28,816 nt of DNA, taken from an uncultured Faecalibacterium sp. Its GTDB lineage: Bacteria > Bacillota > Clostridia > Oscillospirales > Ruminococcaceae. The DNA is taken from assembly GCA_934501115.1 (NCBI GenBank), contig CAKSTO010000031.1:1-28816 (forward strand). Reading direction: 5' to 3'. The stretch's first letter is position 1. Each line of letters starts with the position of its first letter. A model generated the notes under the pieces. The model was not told where the DNA came from and made no database searches. It saw only the letters and a list, made by a program, of their open reading frames with translations. The position numbers and the translations under genes are program-made. Below, one piece after another: positions 1 to 6,701 of the stretch.

Positions 1-639
1 CTGACCGACGAGAGCACCGAGGATATGCAGAAGATGGCCGCCATTCTGCCGGACGACGATGCCACCACCTACTTTGGCACCAGCGTCTGGACCCACGCAA
101 AGCAGCGCATCCCATGGCTGCTGATCCTGATGCTTTCCGCCACCTTTACCGGCATGGTCACCACCCACTATGAGGAAGCCTTTACCGCGCTGCCCCTGCT
201 GGTCTCCTTCATGCCCATGCTGATGGATACCGCCGGCAACTGCGGCAACCAGATCAGCACCCTGATGGTGCGCGGTCTGGCTCTGGGCGAGGTGGAGCCC
301 AGCGACTTTTTGCAGGTGCTGGGCAAGGAGCTGCGGGTGTCTGCCATCGTGGGCGCGGTGCTGGGCATCGTGAACGGCCTGCGCATCTACCTGATGTACA
401 CCTTCCTCTTCCCCGGCCAGTACGCCAACGTGATGGGCTATGCCATCGTGGTCAGCGTGTCGCTGTTCTTCAGCGTCATTCTGGCAAAGCTGGTGGGCGG
501 TATGCTGCCGCTGGCCGCAAAGAAGCTGGGTGCAGACCCGGCCATCATGGCGACCCCCTTCATCACCACCATCGTGGACGCCTGCAGCCTGATCCTGTAT
601 TTCCAGATCGCACAGGTCGTGTTCCACAATATGATGTAA
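1..639 (+). CDS. mgtE: Magnesium transporter MgtE, C-terminal membrane domain (5' truncated by window)
   Basis: The reading frame is open from base 1, so the start and the cytosolic N and CBS domains lie upstream of the window. The visible 212 residues match the MgtE pore domain, which forms a homodimeric Mg2+ channel in the cytoplasmic membrane. About five hydrophobic segments are seen. The MgtE signature MDTAGNCGNQ follows a PLLVSFMP segment, and near the end come GADPA and TTIVDAC, where the family's pore aspartate is expected. The gene ends in TAA at 637-639 and is followed ten bases later by a hairpin terminator. The family call is firm. The status of the CBS domains, which normally gate the channel by sensing Mg2+, cannot be judged here. 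Confidence 0.93.
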   Translation: MTDESTEDMQKMAAILPDDDATTYFGTSVWTHAKQRIPWLLILMLSATFTGMVTTHYEEAFTALPLLVSFMPMLMDTAGNCGNQISTLMVRGLALGEVEPSDFLQVLGKELRVSAIVGAVLGIVNGLRIYLMYTFLFPGQYANVMGYAIVVSVSLFFSVILAKLVGGMLPLAAKKLGADPAIMATPFITTIVDACSLILYFQIAQVVFHNMM

Positions 640-647
640 ATAATAAA

Positions 648-685
648 GCAATGCCGGACGGTCTGCGGATCGCCCGGCATTTTTT
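648..685 (+). terminator. Intrinsic terminator of mgtE; hairpin repeat family A, copy 1
   Basis: The stem starts GCAATGCCGG and returns CCGGCATT around a TGCG loop, then runs into a T-tract at 681-685. It has the same outer stem, loop and upstream AATA-rich stretch as the hairpins at 24254-24289 and 25057-25092, so it also belongs to a dispersed family. Its stem is less perfect, with one A-C mismatch and one G-U pair. Confidence 0.8.
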
Positions 686-745
686 ATGGGAACGAACCCT
701 CTCCGTCATCGCTGCGCGATGCCACCTCCCCCGAAGGGGGAGGTT

Positions 746-948
746 AACTCCCTCAGTCAAAACCTGACGGTTTTGCCAGCTCCCTCAAAGAGGGAGCCTC
801 TGGCGTGCCGGAAGCTCTGCACTTTAGCCGGAAACTTTTCCGTACTGCCAAAGGCCCCATCCCAGAGGACGACTTCCCCCGGCCGGGGGAAGATGTCGCG
901 CAGCGACAAAAAGGGGAATCTGTCGAGCGCAGCGAGACTGGGGGAGTT
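746..948. repeat. 203-nt palindromic modular repeat (family B), copy 1; MITE-like
   Basis: The two ends are near-perfect 13-nt inverted repeats, AACTCCCTCAGTC at the left and GACTGGGGGAGTT at the right (12 of 13 positions pair as inverted copies). Inside are several strong short palindromes, including one around CCCCCGGCCGGGGG and a GAGGGAG hairpin. A second copy of exactly the same length lies at 21533-21735. Relative to that copy, the segment from about 850 to 920 is inverted. The bases just left (700-745) form another hairpin of the same design and may be an attached module. No credible protein is encoded. Short ORFs crossing it are artefacts of its GC-rich palindromes. Confidence 0.75.
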
Positions 949-959
949 TGCTCCCGGCG

Positions 960-1436
960 CGCCCGCGCGCAGCAGCTTTTTCCTGTGTGGAAAACTGCAG
1001 ATTTCCCTGCCTTTTCCACACCGGAAAACAGCGGCAACCCGGTGTTGAAAACTTTGAGCCGGTTCATTCCAGATTGGAAAAAATAAATCGCCGCCCGGGA
1101 ACGGTTTGTAGAATGCAAAGAAAATCCTTCGACTTTCTTTTTTATAAAAGGCAGAATGCCTGCATTTTTGTCCAAAACTTTCCAGAAAGATGCCGCCTGG
1201 ATTACGGCGTGTATAGGGTCGATCCTCTTTTGCTGTTGAAAACATGGTGGAAAAAGTGGAAAACCCTATGGAAAACTCCTCGTTTTCTTCACAAAAACAG
1301 TTGAAAACCCGGTGGAAAAAGTGAAAAGTTCATGCCGGAGCGGAAAATACATACACTTTCACGATGTAGAAAACGGCCTGAAAAGCGGTCTGAAGGTTGT
1401 ATTTTTGGGGAAAGGGAGCAGGAATTTTCAACTTTC
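960..1436. other. Gene-free region with a cluster of DnaA-box-like 9-mers
   Basis: No convincing gene lies between the repeat and the promoter of the next gene. The stretch 986-1373 carries about ten 9-mers close to TGTGGAAAA or its inverse TTTTCCACA: exact at 986-994 and 1012-1020, with near matches at 1043, 1234, 1247, 1255, 1267, 1299, 1311 and 1365. Most point the same way and several are closely spaced, such as 1247-1275. This resembles DnaA-box clusters of Firmicute origins, whose consensus is TTATCCACA or TTTTCCACA. No dnaA, dnaN or rpmH gene is in the window, so the role (oriC, DnaA-titration site or chance A/T-rich repeats) stays open. Confidence 0.5.
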
Positions 1437-1465
1437 TTGAATGCTCCGCACAATCATGGTACAAT
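1437..1465 (+). promoter_or_regulatory. Sigma-A promoter of the rhomboid-like gene and holB
   Basis: TTGAAT at 1437-1442, a 17-nt spacer and TACAAT at 1460-1465. The predicted transcript starts near 1472, shortly before the SD GGGAGGG at 1491. Confidence 0.65.
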
Positions 1466-1505
1466 ATCAGCAGAAAAACGTAAAAACCATGGGAGGGATT
1501 TCTTC

Positions 1506-2150
1506 ATGAACAACTGGCTGAACCGGCTGGAGCGGAAGTATGGCCGCTTCGGCATCCCGAACCTGACCAACATTCTGGTGGGCGGGCAGATCCTTGTGCT
1601 GGCCATTGAGCTGTTTGTCAACCAGACCATCACGGTCTGGCTGGCGCTGAATCGCTACTTCCTGCTCCACGGCGAGATCTGGCGCGCCGTCACCTTTGTC
1701 TTTATCCCCTTTTCCGGGGGCAGCATCCTCAGCATGGTACTGGGCATCTATTTTACCTGGTTCATCGGCACGGCACTGGAGCGGGAGTGGGGCGATTTCC
1801 GCTATACCGTCTACCTGCTGTCCGGGATGCTGGGCACGGTACTGGCCTGCCTGCTCACCGGTGTCACGGCCAGCACCTACTGCCTGAGCCTGTCGCTGCT
1901 GCTGGCCTTTGCCATGCTGTATCCGGAGGTGCAGGTGCTGCTGTTCTTTGTCATTCCCATCCGGGTGAAGTACTTCGGCTTTTTTGCGGCGATCCTGTGG
2001 CTGCTGAGCTTTCTGGGGGCACCGCTGCCTCAGAAGCTGAGCCTGCTGCTGAGCATGGCAAATGTCTGGCTGTTCTTTGGCCCCGTGGGCTACCGCGCCA
2101 TCCGTGCATGGATCCGCCGCGAGCAGTGGAAGCGGAGAAACAGAAGGTAA
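1506..2150 (+). CDS. Rhomboid-like polytopic membrane protein, probably not a protease
   Basis: The 214-residue protein is chosen to start at ATG 1506, eight bases after the SD GGGAGGG; an upstream in-frame extension to 1332 would cross the promoter. It has a basic N-terminus (MNNWLNRLERKYGRFG), about five or six membrane segments and a basic tail (WKRRNRR). The pattern HGEIWRAVTFVFIP followed by FTWFIGTALEREWG is typical of the rhomboid fold. The catalytic GxSG serine motif of rhomboid proteases is not visible where it should follow, so I infer a pseudoprotease or derlin-like membrane protein. It ends 12 bases before holB, which suggests co-transcription. The substrate or partner is unknown. 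Confidence 0.72.
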   Translation: MNNWLNRLERKYGRFGIPNLTNILVGGQILVLAIELFVNQTITVWLALNRYFLLHGEIWRAVTFVFIPFSGGSILSMVLGIYFTWFIGTALEREWGDFRYTVYLLSGMLGTVLACLLTGVTASTYCLSLSLLLAFAMLYPEVQVLLFFVIPIRVKYFGFFAAILWLLSFLGAPLPQKLSLLLSMANVWLFFGPVGYRAIRAWIRREQWKRRNRR

Positions 2151-2162
2151 GGAGAACTCACC

Positions 2163-3134
2163 ATGATGCTGGATCGCATGGAAGGCAACGCAGAACTGAA
2201 AAGCAGCGTGCAGCTGATGCTGGCGTCCCGCCGCCTGACTCACAGTGTTCTGCTGGTGGGCGAGGAGGGGCTGGGAGCCGGTTTTGCGGCGCGCTGCATT
2301 GCGGCCGATTATCTTTACCCGGCAGGCGGTGCGCCCGCTGAGGCGCTTCTGCGGGGCGAATGCTGCCGTGCTGTGGCAAAGGCCGGTAAGCGTGACAGCG
2401 GTCAGGTGGAAACCGGCATCGTGCGCGAGGCCATCTCTGTCACCGGCATGGGAAGCGGCGGAAGGTATCTGGTGGGTCAGGTCACGGCCATGCGCAGCGA
2501 GATCTTCAACACAAGCCTTTCTGCCGAGGGGCGCGCCGTGCTGCTCTATCATGTGGAAAAAATGAACGAAGAATCCGCCAATGCCCTGCTGAAGGTCATG
2601 GAAGAGCCGCCGGAGGGGGTGCTTTTTCTGCTCACGGCAGATTCTCTTGCCGGTGTGCTGCCCACCATCCGCAGCCGCTGCGTCAGCTTTGCGGTGGCTC
2701 CGGTGCCGCCGGAACAGTGTGCCCGCTATTGCGCCGCACAGGGAGTGGATAAAAAGACGGCATCGCTTTACAGCGAGCTGTTTGACGGCCATATCGGCAC
2801 GGTGCTGGCCGCCGCCCGGGACGAGGCGCGCACAGCACAGGTGGAAAAGGCTCTGCAGCTGGCAAAAGCGGCGGCAGCCGGTGACAGCTATACGGCAGCC
2901 TGCCTGCTGGCACCCTGCGAGAAAGAGAAAGCCGGTGCTGCCGCCCTGCTGACAGATTTCCGCGCGGTGGCGGCAGCGGGTCTGCGGCAAAGCCCCCACG
3001 CCCCGGTGCAGGGCGATGCGGCCCGGCGTGCCCTGCGGCTGGCAGATGCCGCCATCCAGCGCCTTGGTGCGCAGGTGAACCCCAAGATCACCCTCAGCGT
3101 GTTTGCAGCAAAGCTCGCCTACGCAAAGCGCTGA
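2163..3134 (+). CDS. holB: DNA polymerase III delta' subunit
   Basis: This 323-residue clamp-loader subunit helps load the beta clamp onto DNA with DnaX and delta. The start ATG 2163 follows an AAGGAGA SD that overlaps the end of the upstream gene. The N-terminal AAA+ domain shows HSVLLVGEEGLGAG where a P-loop would be, but the lysine of GKT is absent, as is tolerated in delta' subunits that do not hydrolyse ATP. The Walker B-like stretch NALLKVMEEPP and the sensor TIRSRC are clear. The usual four-cysteine zinc site is reduced to a CC pair near residue 65. In Bacillus and many Clostridia holB is followed by ricT; here ricT is at 12670-13623 on the other strand. Confidence 0.88.
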   Translation: MMLDRMEGNAELKSSVQLMLASRRLTHSVLLVGEEGLGAGFAARCIAADYLYPAGGAPAEALLRGECCRAVAKAGKRDSGQVETGIVREAISVTGMGSGGRYLVGQVTAMRSEIFNTSLSAEGRAVLLYHVEKMNEESANALLKVMEEPPEGVLFLLTADSLAGVLPTIRSRCVSFAVAPVPPEQCARYCAAQGVDKKTASLYSELFDGHIGTVLAAARDEARTAQVEKALQLAKAAAAGDSYTAACLLAPCEKEKAGAAALLTDFRAVAAAGLRQSPHAPVQGDAARRALRLADAAIQRLGAQVNPKITLSVFAAKLAYAKR

Positions 3135-3140
3135 AACGAC

Positions 3141-3184
3141 AAAAAGCCCCCGGCGGGGAGCGGAGTGCTCTCTGCCGGGGGCTG
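3141..3184. terminator. Bidirectional intrinsic terminator between holB and the Tat lipoprotein gene
   Basis: A ten-base-pair stem AGCCCCCGGC (3145-3154) pairs with GCCGGGGGCT (3174-3183). The A-run at 3141-3145 gives a U-tract on the minus-strand transcript, so it best serves the convergent gene ending at 3199. It probably stops holB transcripts as well, though the plus-side T-tract is short. Confidence 0.8.
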
Positions 3185-3198
3185 CTTTGGTTCTGCGA

Positions 3199-3789
3199 TC
3201 ATTTGATCGTGCGCGTGAGCGAGGGGATGGAGCTGGGGGTCGTATAGCGAGCCGTGATGGTTGTTCTATCGGAAGCCTTTATCGTGATTTCAATGGGAGT
3301 ACCGGTCAGGTCGGAGAGCTTGCTATCGCCGAGATCGATGTAAAGCGGGAGACCTACCAGCGTACCGACATCAATGTCAACCTTGGTCGGGAATTTGTAA
3401 GAAGTAGCGCCCTCATTCATAGCGATATTGCCCAGACCGGCAACCTTGGCGGCTTTGCCGCCGATCGTGCACTTGATGCTGGAAGTGGTCAGGGTGAACT
3501 TCTTCTGAGCACGTCTAATATAGAGCCCGGCATAAATATAGCGGTGAGGCTTGGAGTCCGATTCGTAGATCGACATAGACTCCCACTGGTCAGAGAGAGA
3601 ACTGAACGCGATCTCATAAGATGGGGTGCCAATGACGGTTTGGTATGCGCTCTCGTCCACAGAAGGCAGCGTTACATTGCCCGGCAGAGGGGAAAGCGAG
3701 CATCCCCCCAGAGCACTTGCAGCGGCGATGGACAGGGCGGCAAGGCCGGTGGCCTTCAGGAACACACGACGGGTGATTTTTTCAGACAT
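3199..3789 (-). CDS. Predicted Tat-exported lipoprotein, function unknown (196 aa)
   Basis: The N-terminus carries a twin-arginine motif (TRRVFLKATG), a hydrophobic stretch and a lipobox ending in LGGC near residue 30, which together predict export folded through Tat followed by lipid anchoring at the outer membrane face. The mature part of about 165 residues is rich in Thr, Ser and beta-prone segments and has no catalytic motif I recognise. It may form an immunoglobulin-like or DUF-type beta domain. Start ATG 3789 has an AGGAGA SD. It resembles the next gene (4053-4571) in layout, with the same signal type, similar length and basic, small-residue mature sequence. The two are probably diverged paralogues, each with its own promoter. 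Confidence 0.75.
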   Translation of the reverse strand: MSEKITRRVFLKATGLAALSIAAASALGGCSLSPLPGNVTLPSVDESAYQTVIGTPSYEIAFSSLSDQWESMSIYESDSKPHRYIYAGLYIRRAQKKFTLTTSSIKCTIGGKAAKVAGLGNIAMNEGATSYKFPTKVDIDVGTLVGLPLYIDLGDSKLSDLTGTPIEITIKASDRTTITARYTTPSSIPSLTRTIK

Positions 3790-3841
3790 GATAAGATCTC
3801 CTTTTCAGATAATATACGTTTCTATGCTTGATTCAACAACA

Positions 3842-3882
3842 AGAACGCCCTCCAGCGCTTGCGGTACACTGGAGGGCGTTCT
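3842..3882 (-). terminator. Perfect 14-bp hairpin between the two Tat lipoprotein genes
   Basis: Arms AGAACGCCCTCCAG (3842-3855) and CTGGAGGGCGTTCT (3869-3882) pair perfectly. On the minus strand it is followed by TGTTGTTG, a weak U-tract. It lies downstream of the gene ending at 4053 and may terminate it. If the promoter at 3960-3988 is used, it instead lies in the leader of the 3199-3789 gene and could act as an attenuator or a stabilising structure. Confidence 0.6.
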
Positions 3883-3959
3883 CGTTTGGGGTATTGCTTT
3901 GGTGTGAGGAGGAATCATGTGCAGGAGGCGGTTGCGGCCCCGCCTGCCCTGCAGGATAT

Positions 3960-3988
3960 AGTATACCCGATTTTAAGTGAAAAGTCAT
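3960..3988 (-). promoter_or_regulatory. Possible promoter of the 3199-3789 lipoprotein gene
   Basis: Read on the minus strand: ATGACT at 3983-3988, a 17-nt spacer and TATACT at 3960-3965. The -35 is weak. It would give a leader of about 165 nt containing the hairpin at 3842-3882. Confidence 0.4.
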
Positions 3989-4052
3989 TACATTTTTGTG
4001 AAAAAATGTGACATGACGAAACTTTCACACTCTTCCGCTCACGAAAAGCAGC

Positions 4053-4571
4053 TCAGAAAACGTCAAACTCGGTGTACGTGGTGGTAGCCTTGGCAGAATT
4101 GTCCGCGTCAAAGCGGTACTCGATGCAGGAGAAGCCGTTCTTCCCCTTCAGGCGGAACTTGATCTTCAGGTCGTTGCCCACAACCGTGCCCTTTGCAACA
4201 TGAAGATCCAGCCTGATGTCTGCACTGCCGCCCACGGGCAGAGCCAGTTTATCGCCGAAGCTGGCGGTCAACTTTTCAATGGATTTGTCCTTGTAGGCAG
4301 CGGAAAATGCGTTCAGCGGAACTGTGACGGCATCCTCAGAGTTGTTCTGGATGCTGAAGGCAGCCATATAATGCTGGCCATCCTGGAGGACCTTCAGCGG
4401 TTGGGACATTTTGATCTTCACACTGCTGACCGTCTGCAGTGCGGTGGCAGCGACCGTATAGCCCGGCTTGGAGACCGGGACGGTGCAGCCGGATGCAGCT
4501 GCCGCCACCGCGGCGGAAACAGCAGTCAGCGCAGAAAGTTTCAGGAATGAGCGGCGCGAAAGCAGAGTCAT
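4053..4571 (-). CDS. Predicted Tat-exported lipoprotein, function unknown (172 aa)
   Basis: The signal peptide has a clear twin-arginine motif (SRRSFLKLSA), an alanine-rich hydrophobic core and a lipobox ending ASGC at about residue 29. The mature region contains AAFSIQNNSEDAVTVP and later RLDLHVAKGTVVGNDLKIKFRLKG, a pattern of alternating beta strands like small extracellular immunoglobulin-like lipoproteins. No enzyme motif was found. A consensus-like promoter lies 40 bases upstream and the SD GGGGAGGG sits nine bases from ATG 4571. It shares its export route and size with the neighbour at 3199-3789. The tat translocase genes are not in this window. Confidence 0.75.
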   Translation of the reverse strand: MTLLSRRSFLKLSALTAVSAAVAAAASGCTVPVSKPGYTVAATALQTVSSVKIKMSQPLKVLQDGQHYMAAFSIQNNSEDAVTVPLNAFSAAYKDKSIEKLTASFGDKLALPVGGSADIRLDLHVAKGTVVGNDLKIKFRLKGKNGFSCIEYRFDADNSAKATTTYTEFDVF

Positions 4572-4612
4572 GTCGATTCCCTCCCCAAAATAAAAAGTGT
4601 TTTGACAACTCT

Positions 4613-4641
4613 ACTATAGCAGGTCTCCGGGATGAAAGCAA
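4613..4641 (-). promoter_or_regulatory. Sigma-A promoter of the 4053-4571 lipoprotein gene
   Basis: On the minus strand, TTGCTT at 4636-4641, a 17-nt spacer and TATAGT at 4613-4618, about 42 bases before the start codon. Confidence 0.65.
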
Positions 4642-4722
4642 TTCATTGATGCGATTTTTGGCAAAAAAATGAAAATTCACTCCGTTTTTTGTGATCGAAT
4701 GCCGAAATCTGCCGGGTGCGGC

Positions 4723-5241
4723 TTACTTCTTTTTCAGCTCTGCGGCGTGGGCTCTTCCGTGCTCAACATAGTGGGCGGCATTTTTCAGGCTGGCTTCTGC
4801 CTGTGCCGCGCTCACCTGCTTGATGACCTTTGCGGGCACGCCTACCGCCACCGAGTTGTCCGGGATGATCATGCCTTCCGGCACCAGAGCACCCGCGCCG
4901 ATGATGCAGTTTCTGCCCACAACGCAGTGGTTGAGCAGGGTGGCGTGCATCCCGATGAGGCTGCCGTCCCCGATGGTGCACCCGTGCACAAGGGCGCTGT
5001 GCCCCACGGTGACGTTTTTGCCCAGTGTCACAGCCCCGCCCAAGTCGCAGTGCAGCACGGCGTTGTCCTGTACATTGGAGTTCTCGCCGATGGTCAGACA
5101 GCCGTCGTCGCCCCGCAGCACTGCCCCATACCAGACGGTGGAGCCGGGCTTCAGAATGACATCTCCCTGCACGGTGGCGTTGGGAGCAACAAAAGCGGCA
5201 CCTTCATCACACGGAAATTTTCCACAAAAAGACAGGAACAT
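4723..5241 (-). CDS. Gamma-carbonic-anhydrase-like protein (YrdA/PaaY type)
   Basis: The 172-residue protein has the hexapeptide-repeat pattern of a left-handed beta helix (for example VTLGKN, CTIGDG, CVVGRN). Three histidines, H64, H81 and H86, have the H-x16-H-x4-H spacing of gamma-class metal ligands, and the family motif LRGDDG is at residues 42-47. The acidic loop and extra glutamates of the archaeal Cam enzyme are not seen, as in the YrdA/PaaY branch, so anhydrase activity is likely but not certain; bacterial members are often called carbonic anhydrase/acetyltransferase. A trimer in the cytoplasm is expected. It is a single-gene unit divergent from the carboxypeptidase gene, with SD AAAGGTGG. 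Confidence 0.85.
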   Translation of the reverse strand: MFLSFCGKFPCDEGAAFVAPNATVQGDVILKPGSTVWYGAVLRGDDGCLTIGENSNVQDNAVLHCDLGGAVTLGKNVTVGHSALVHGCTIGDGSLIGMHATLLNHCVVGRNCIIGAGALVPEGMIIPDNSVAVGVPAKVIKQVSAAQAEASLKNAAHYVEHGRAHAAELKKK

Positions 5242-5271
5242 TGTTAAAAACCACCTTTCTCTCTTTTGTTT

Positions 5272-5299
5272 TTGGTTGATTTATGGTATTCTTTAAGAT
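5272..5299 (+). promoter_or_regulatory. Tentative promoter of the D,D-carboxypeptidase gene
   Basis: TTGGTT followed about 16 nt later by TAAGAT, within an A/T-rich divergent intergenic region. The leader contains a seven-base-pair hairpin (TTCCGGC 5313-5319 with GCCGGAA 5325-5331) just before the SD. Alternative -10 choices such as TATTCT exist, so exact positions are uncertain. Confidence 0.35.
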
Positions 5300-5353
5300 A
5301 GAATGCAGGAAATTCCGGCTTTGTGCCGGAAAATCGATTTAGGGGGTACGCTC

Positions 5354-6634
5354 ATGTCCAAAAACACGTTCTTCTGCCGCATGGCAGCGCTGGTGCTGGC
5401 GCTGGCCTTTGCGGTGTCGGCAGTGCTGCCGGGTCTCGCTGCCTACCCGATGCCCCTCCAGACTGCCAGCGAGACCGAGGCGGTGTATCTGTTCAACGCA
5501 GATACCGGCAAGACCATCCTGCGGCAGAACGCCGACCAGCAGCAGTATATTGCCAGCCTGACCAAGCTCATGACAGCGCTGCTGCTGCTGGAGAGCGGCA
5601 AAGACCTGAACGGTGAGGTCACTGTGCCTACGGCCATGACGCAGGAGTTCAGGGACATCCAGAACGCCAACGGCACCACCATGGGGCTGCGCATTGGCGA
5701 GACGGTGCGCCGCATCGACCTGCTGAATGCCATGCTCATTGTCAGCGCCAACGACGCTGCCAGCGTCATCGCTTACGATGTGGGCGGCAGCGTGCTGGAC
5801 TTTGTCCGGCAGATGAACGCCCGCGCAGAGGAGCTGGGCTGCACCGGAACAAACTTTACCTGCGCCCACGGGCTGTTCGACTACGGCAACGTGTCCACCG
5901 CGCAGGATCTGGCAAAGATCGCCGCCGCCTGCGCGGCAAACCAGACCTTTGCACAGGTGGCGGGCACCACCAGCTATGTGCTGCCGGCCACGAACCTCCG
6001 CAGGGCAGAGCATACCATCAGCAGCTCCAACAGCCTGATGAACAGCGAGAGCGACAACTACCGGGAGTATGTCCGGTGGGTCAAGGGCGGCTTTACCACG
6101 CTGGCAGGCCGCTGCATCGTCGCCTTTGCGGAAAAGGACGGCCACACCTACGGGCTGGTGATCCTGGGCTGTGACACGCTGGAGCACCTTTTTGCCGAGT
6201 GCGATGATCTGTTCGACTGGGCGTTTGAGAGCTTTGCCGACCGCCCGCTGGTGGATACCCAGACCGTGCTGACCACCGTGGATCTGACCAAGTGCCGCGC
6301 CGAGCCGGAGGTGGAGCTGTATGCCGCTGCGCCGGTCAGCGGCTATGGCCACGCGGATGACCGCGTGACCTACGCCTTTGACCTGCCGGAAAGCACCGCC
6401 GCCACCGTGAAGAACGGCCAGAAGCTGGGCACGGCCACCGTTTATCTGGACGGCGACGAAGTGGGCGTCGTAGACCTTGTGACCCACAAAGAGTATGTCT
6501 CCGACTTCCGCACCGATACAAAGTCTACCCTGCTGCTGCTGTGTGCGCTGGTATTGATCATCGGTGCCCTGACCGCCCTCACCATTGCCTGCGGCGGCAC
6601 GCTGAATCTGCACCGCAGAAAGCGGAGAAGATAA
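5354..6634 (+). CDS. Serine-type D-Ala-D-Ala carboxypeptidase (peptidase S11), membrane anchored
   Basis: This enzyme trims the terminal D-alanine from peptidoglycan stem peptides at the outer face of the membrane. Start ATG 5354 follows the SD AGGGGG and gives a 426-residue protein beginning with a signal peptide (about residues 1-30). The active-site motifs are S68-L-T-K71 and S131-A-N133. The third motif, usually KTG, reads K244-G-G here, followed by FTTLAG as in DacF-type enzymes. A beta-rich C-terminal domain leads to a last membrane helix of about 20 residues and a basic tail (HRRKRRR), so the protein is tethered at its C-terminus. It is a single-gene unit ending in a bidirectional terminator. 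Confidence 0.9.
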   Translation: MSKNTFFCRMAALVLALAFAVSAVLPGLAAYPMPLQTASETEAVYLFNADTGKTILRQNADQQQYIASLTKLMTALLLLESGKDLNGEVTVPTAMTQEFRDIQNANGTTMGLRIGETVRRIDLLNAMLIVSANDAASVIAYDVGGSVLDFVRQMNARAEELGCTGTNFTCAHGLFDYGNVSTAQDLAKIAAACAANQTFAQVAGTTSYVLPATNLRRAEHTISSSNSLMNSESDNYREYVRWVKGGFTTLAGRCIVAFAEKDGHTYGLVILGCDTLEHLFAECDDLFDWAFESFADRPLVDTQTVLTTVDLTKCRAEPEVELYAAAPVSGYGHADDRVTYAFDLPESTAATVKNGQKLGTATVYLDGDEVGVVDLVTHKEYVSDFRTDTKSTLLLLCALVLIIGALTALTIACGGTLNLHRRKRRR

Positions 6635-6648
6635 GACTATTTTATAAC

Positions 6649-6698
6649 AAAAAAAGCGGCGCATCAAGCCTTTGTGGAAAGGCCCGGTGCGCCGCTTT
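6649..6698. terminator. Bidirectional terminator between the carboxypeptidase and PqqD-like genes
   Basis: An 11-base-pair stem pairs AAAGCGGCGCA (6653-6663) with TGCGCCGCTTT (6688-6698). The A-run at 6649-6655 supplies a strong U-tract for the minus-strand OPT/PqqD transcript. The plus side has only a short T-run. Confidence 0.8.
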
Positions 6699-6701
6699 CG
6701 C

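Noticed and set aside
686..1304. Several short overlapping ORFs in both directions upstream of the rhomboid-like gene
   Set aside because: They arise from palindromic family-B repeat sequence and the 9-mer cluster, lack SD sites and conflict in all frames.
1332..1505. N-terminal extension of the rhomboid-like protein
   Set aside because: The extension would be translated from upstream of the promoter at 1437-1465, and ATG 1506 has a strong SD.
1467..2999. Minus-strand 510-codon frame opposite the rhomboid-like gene and holB
   Set aside because: It spans two real plus-strand genes and reads as low-complexity His/Gln/Ala sequence.
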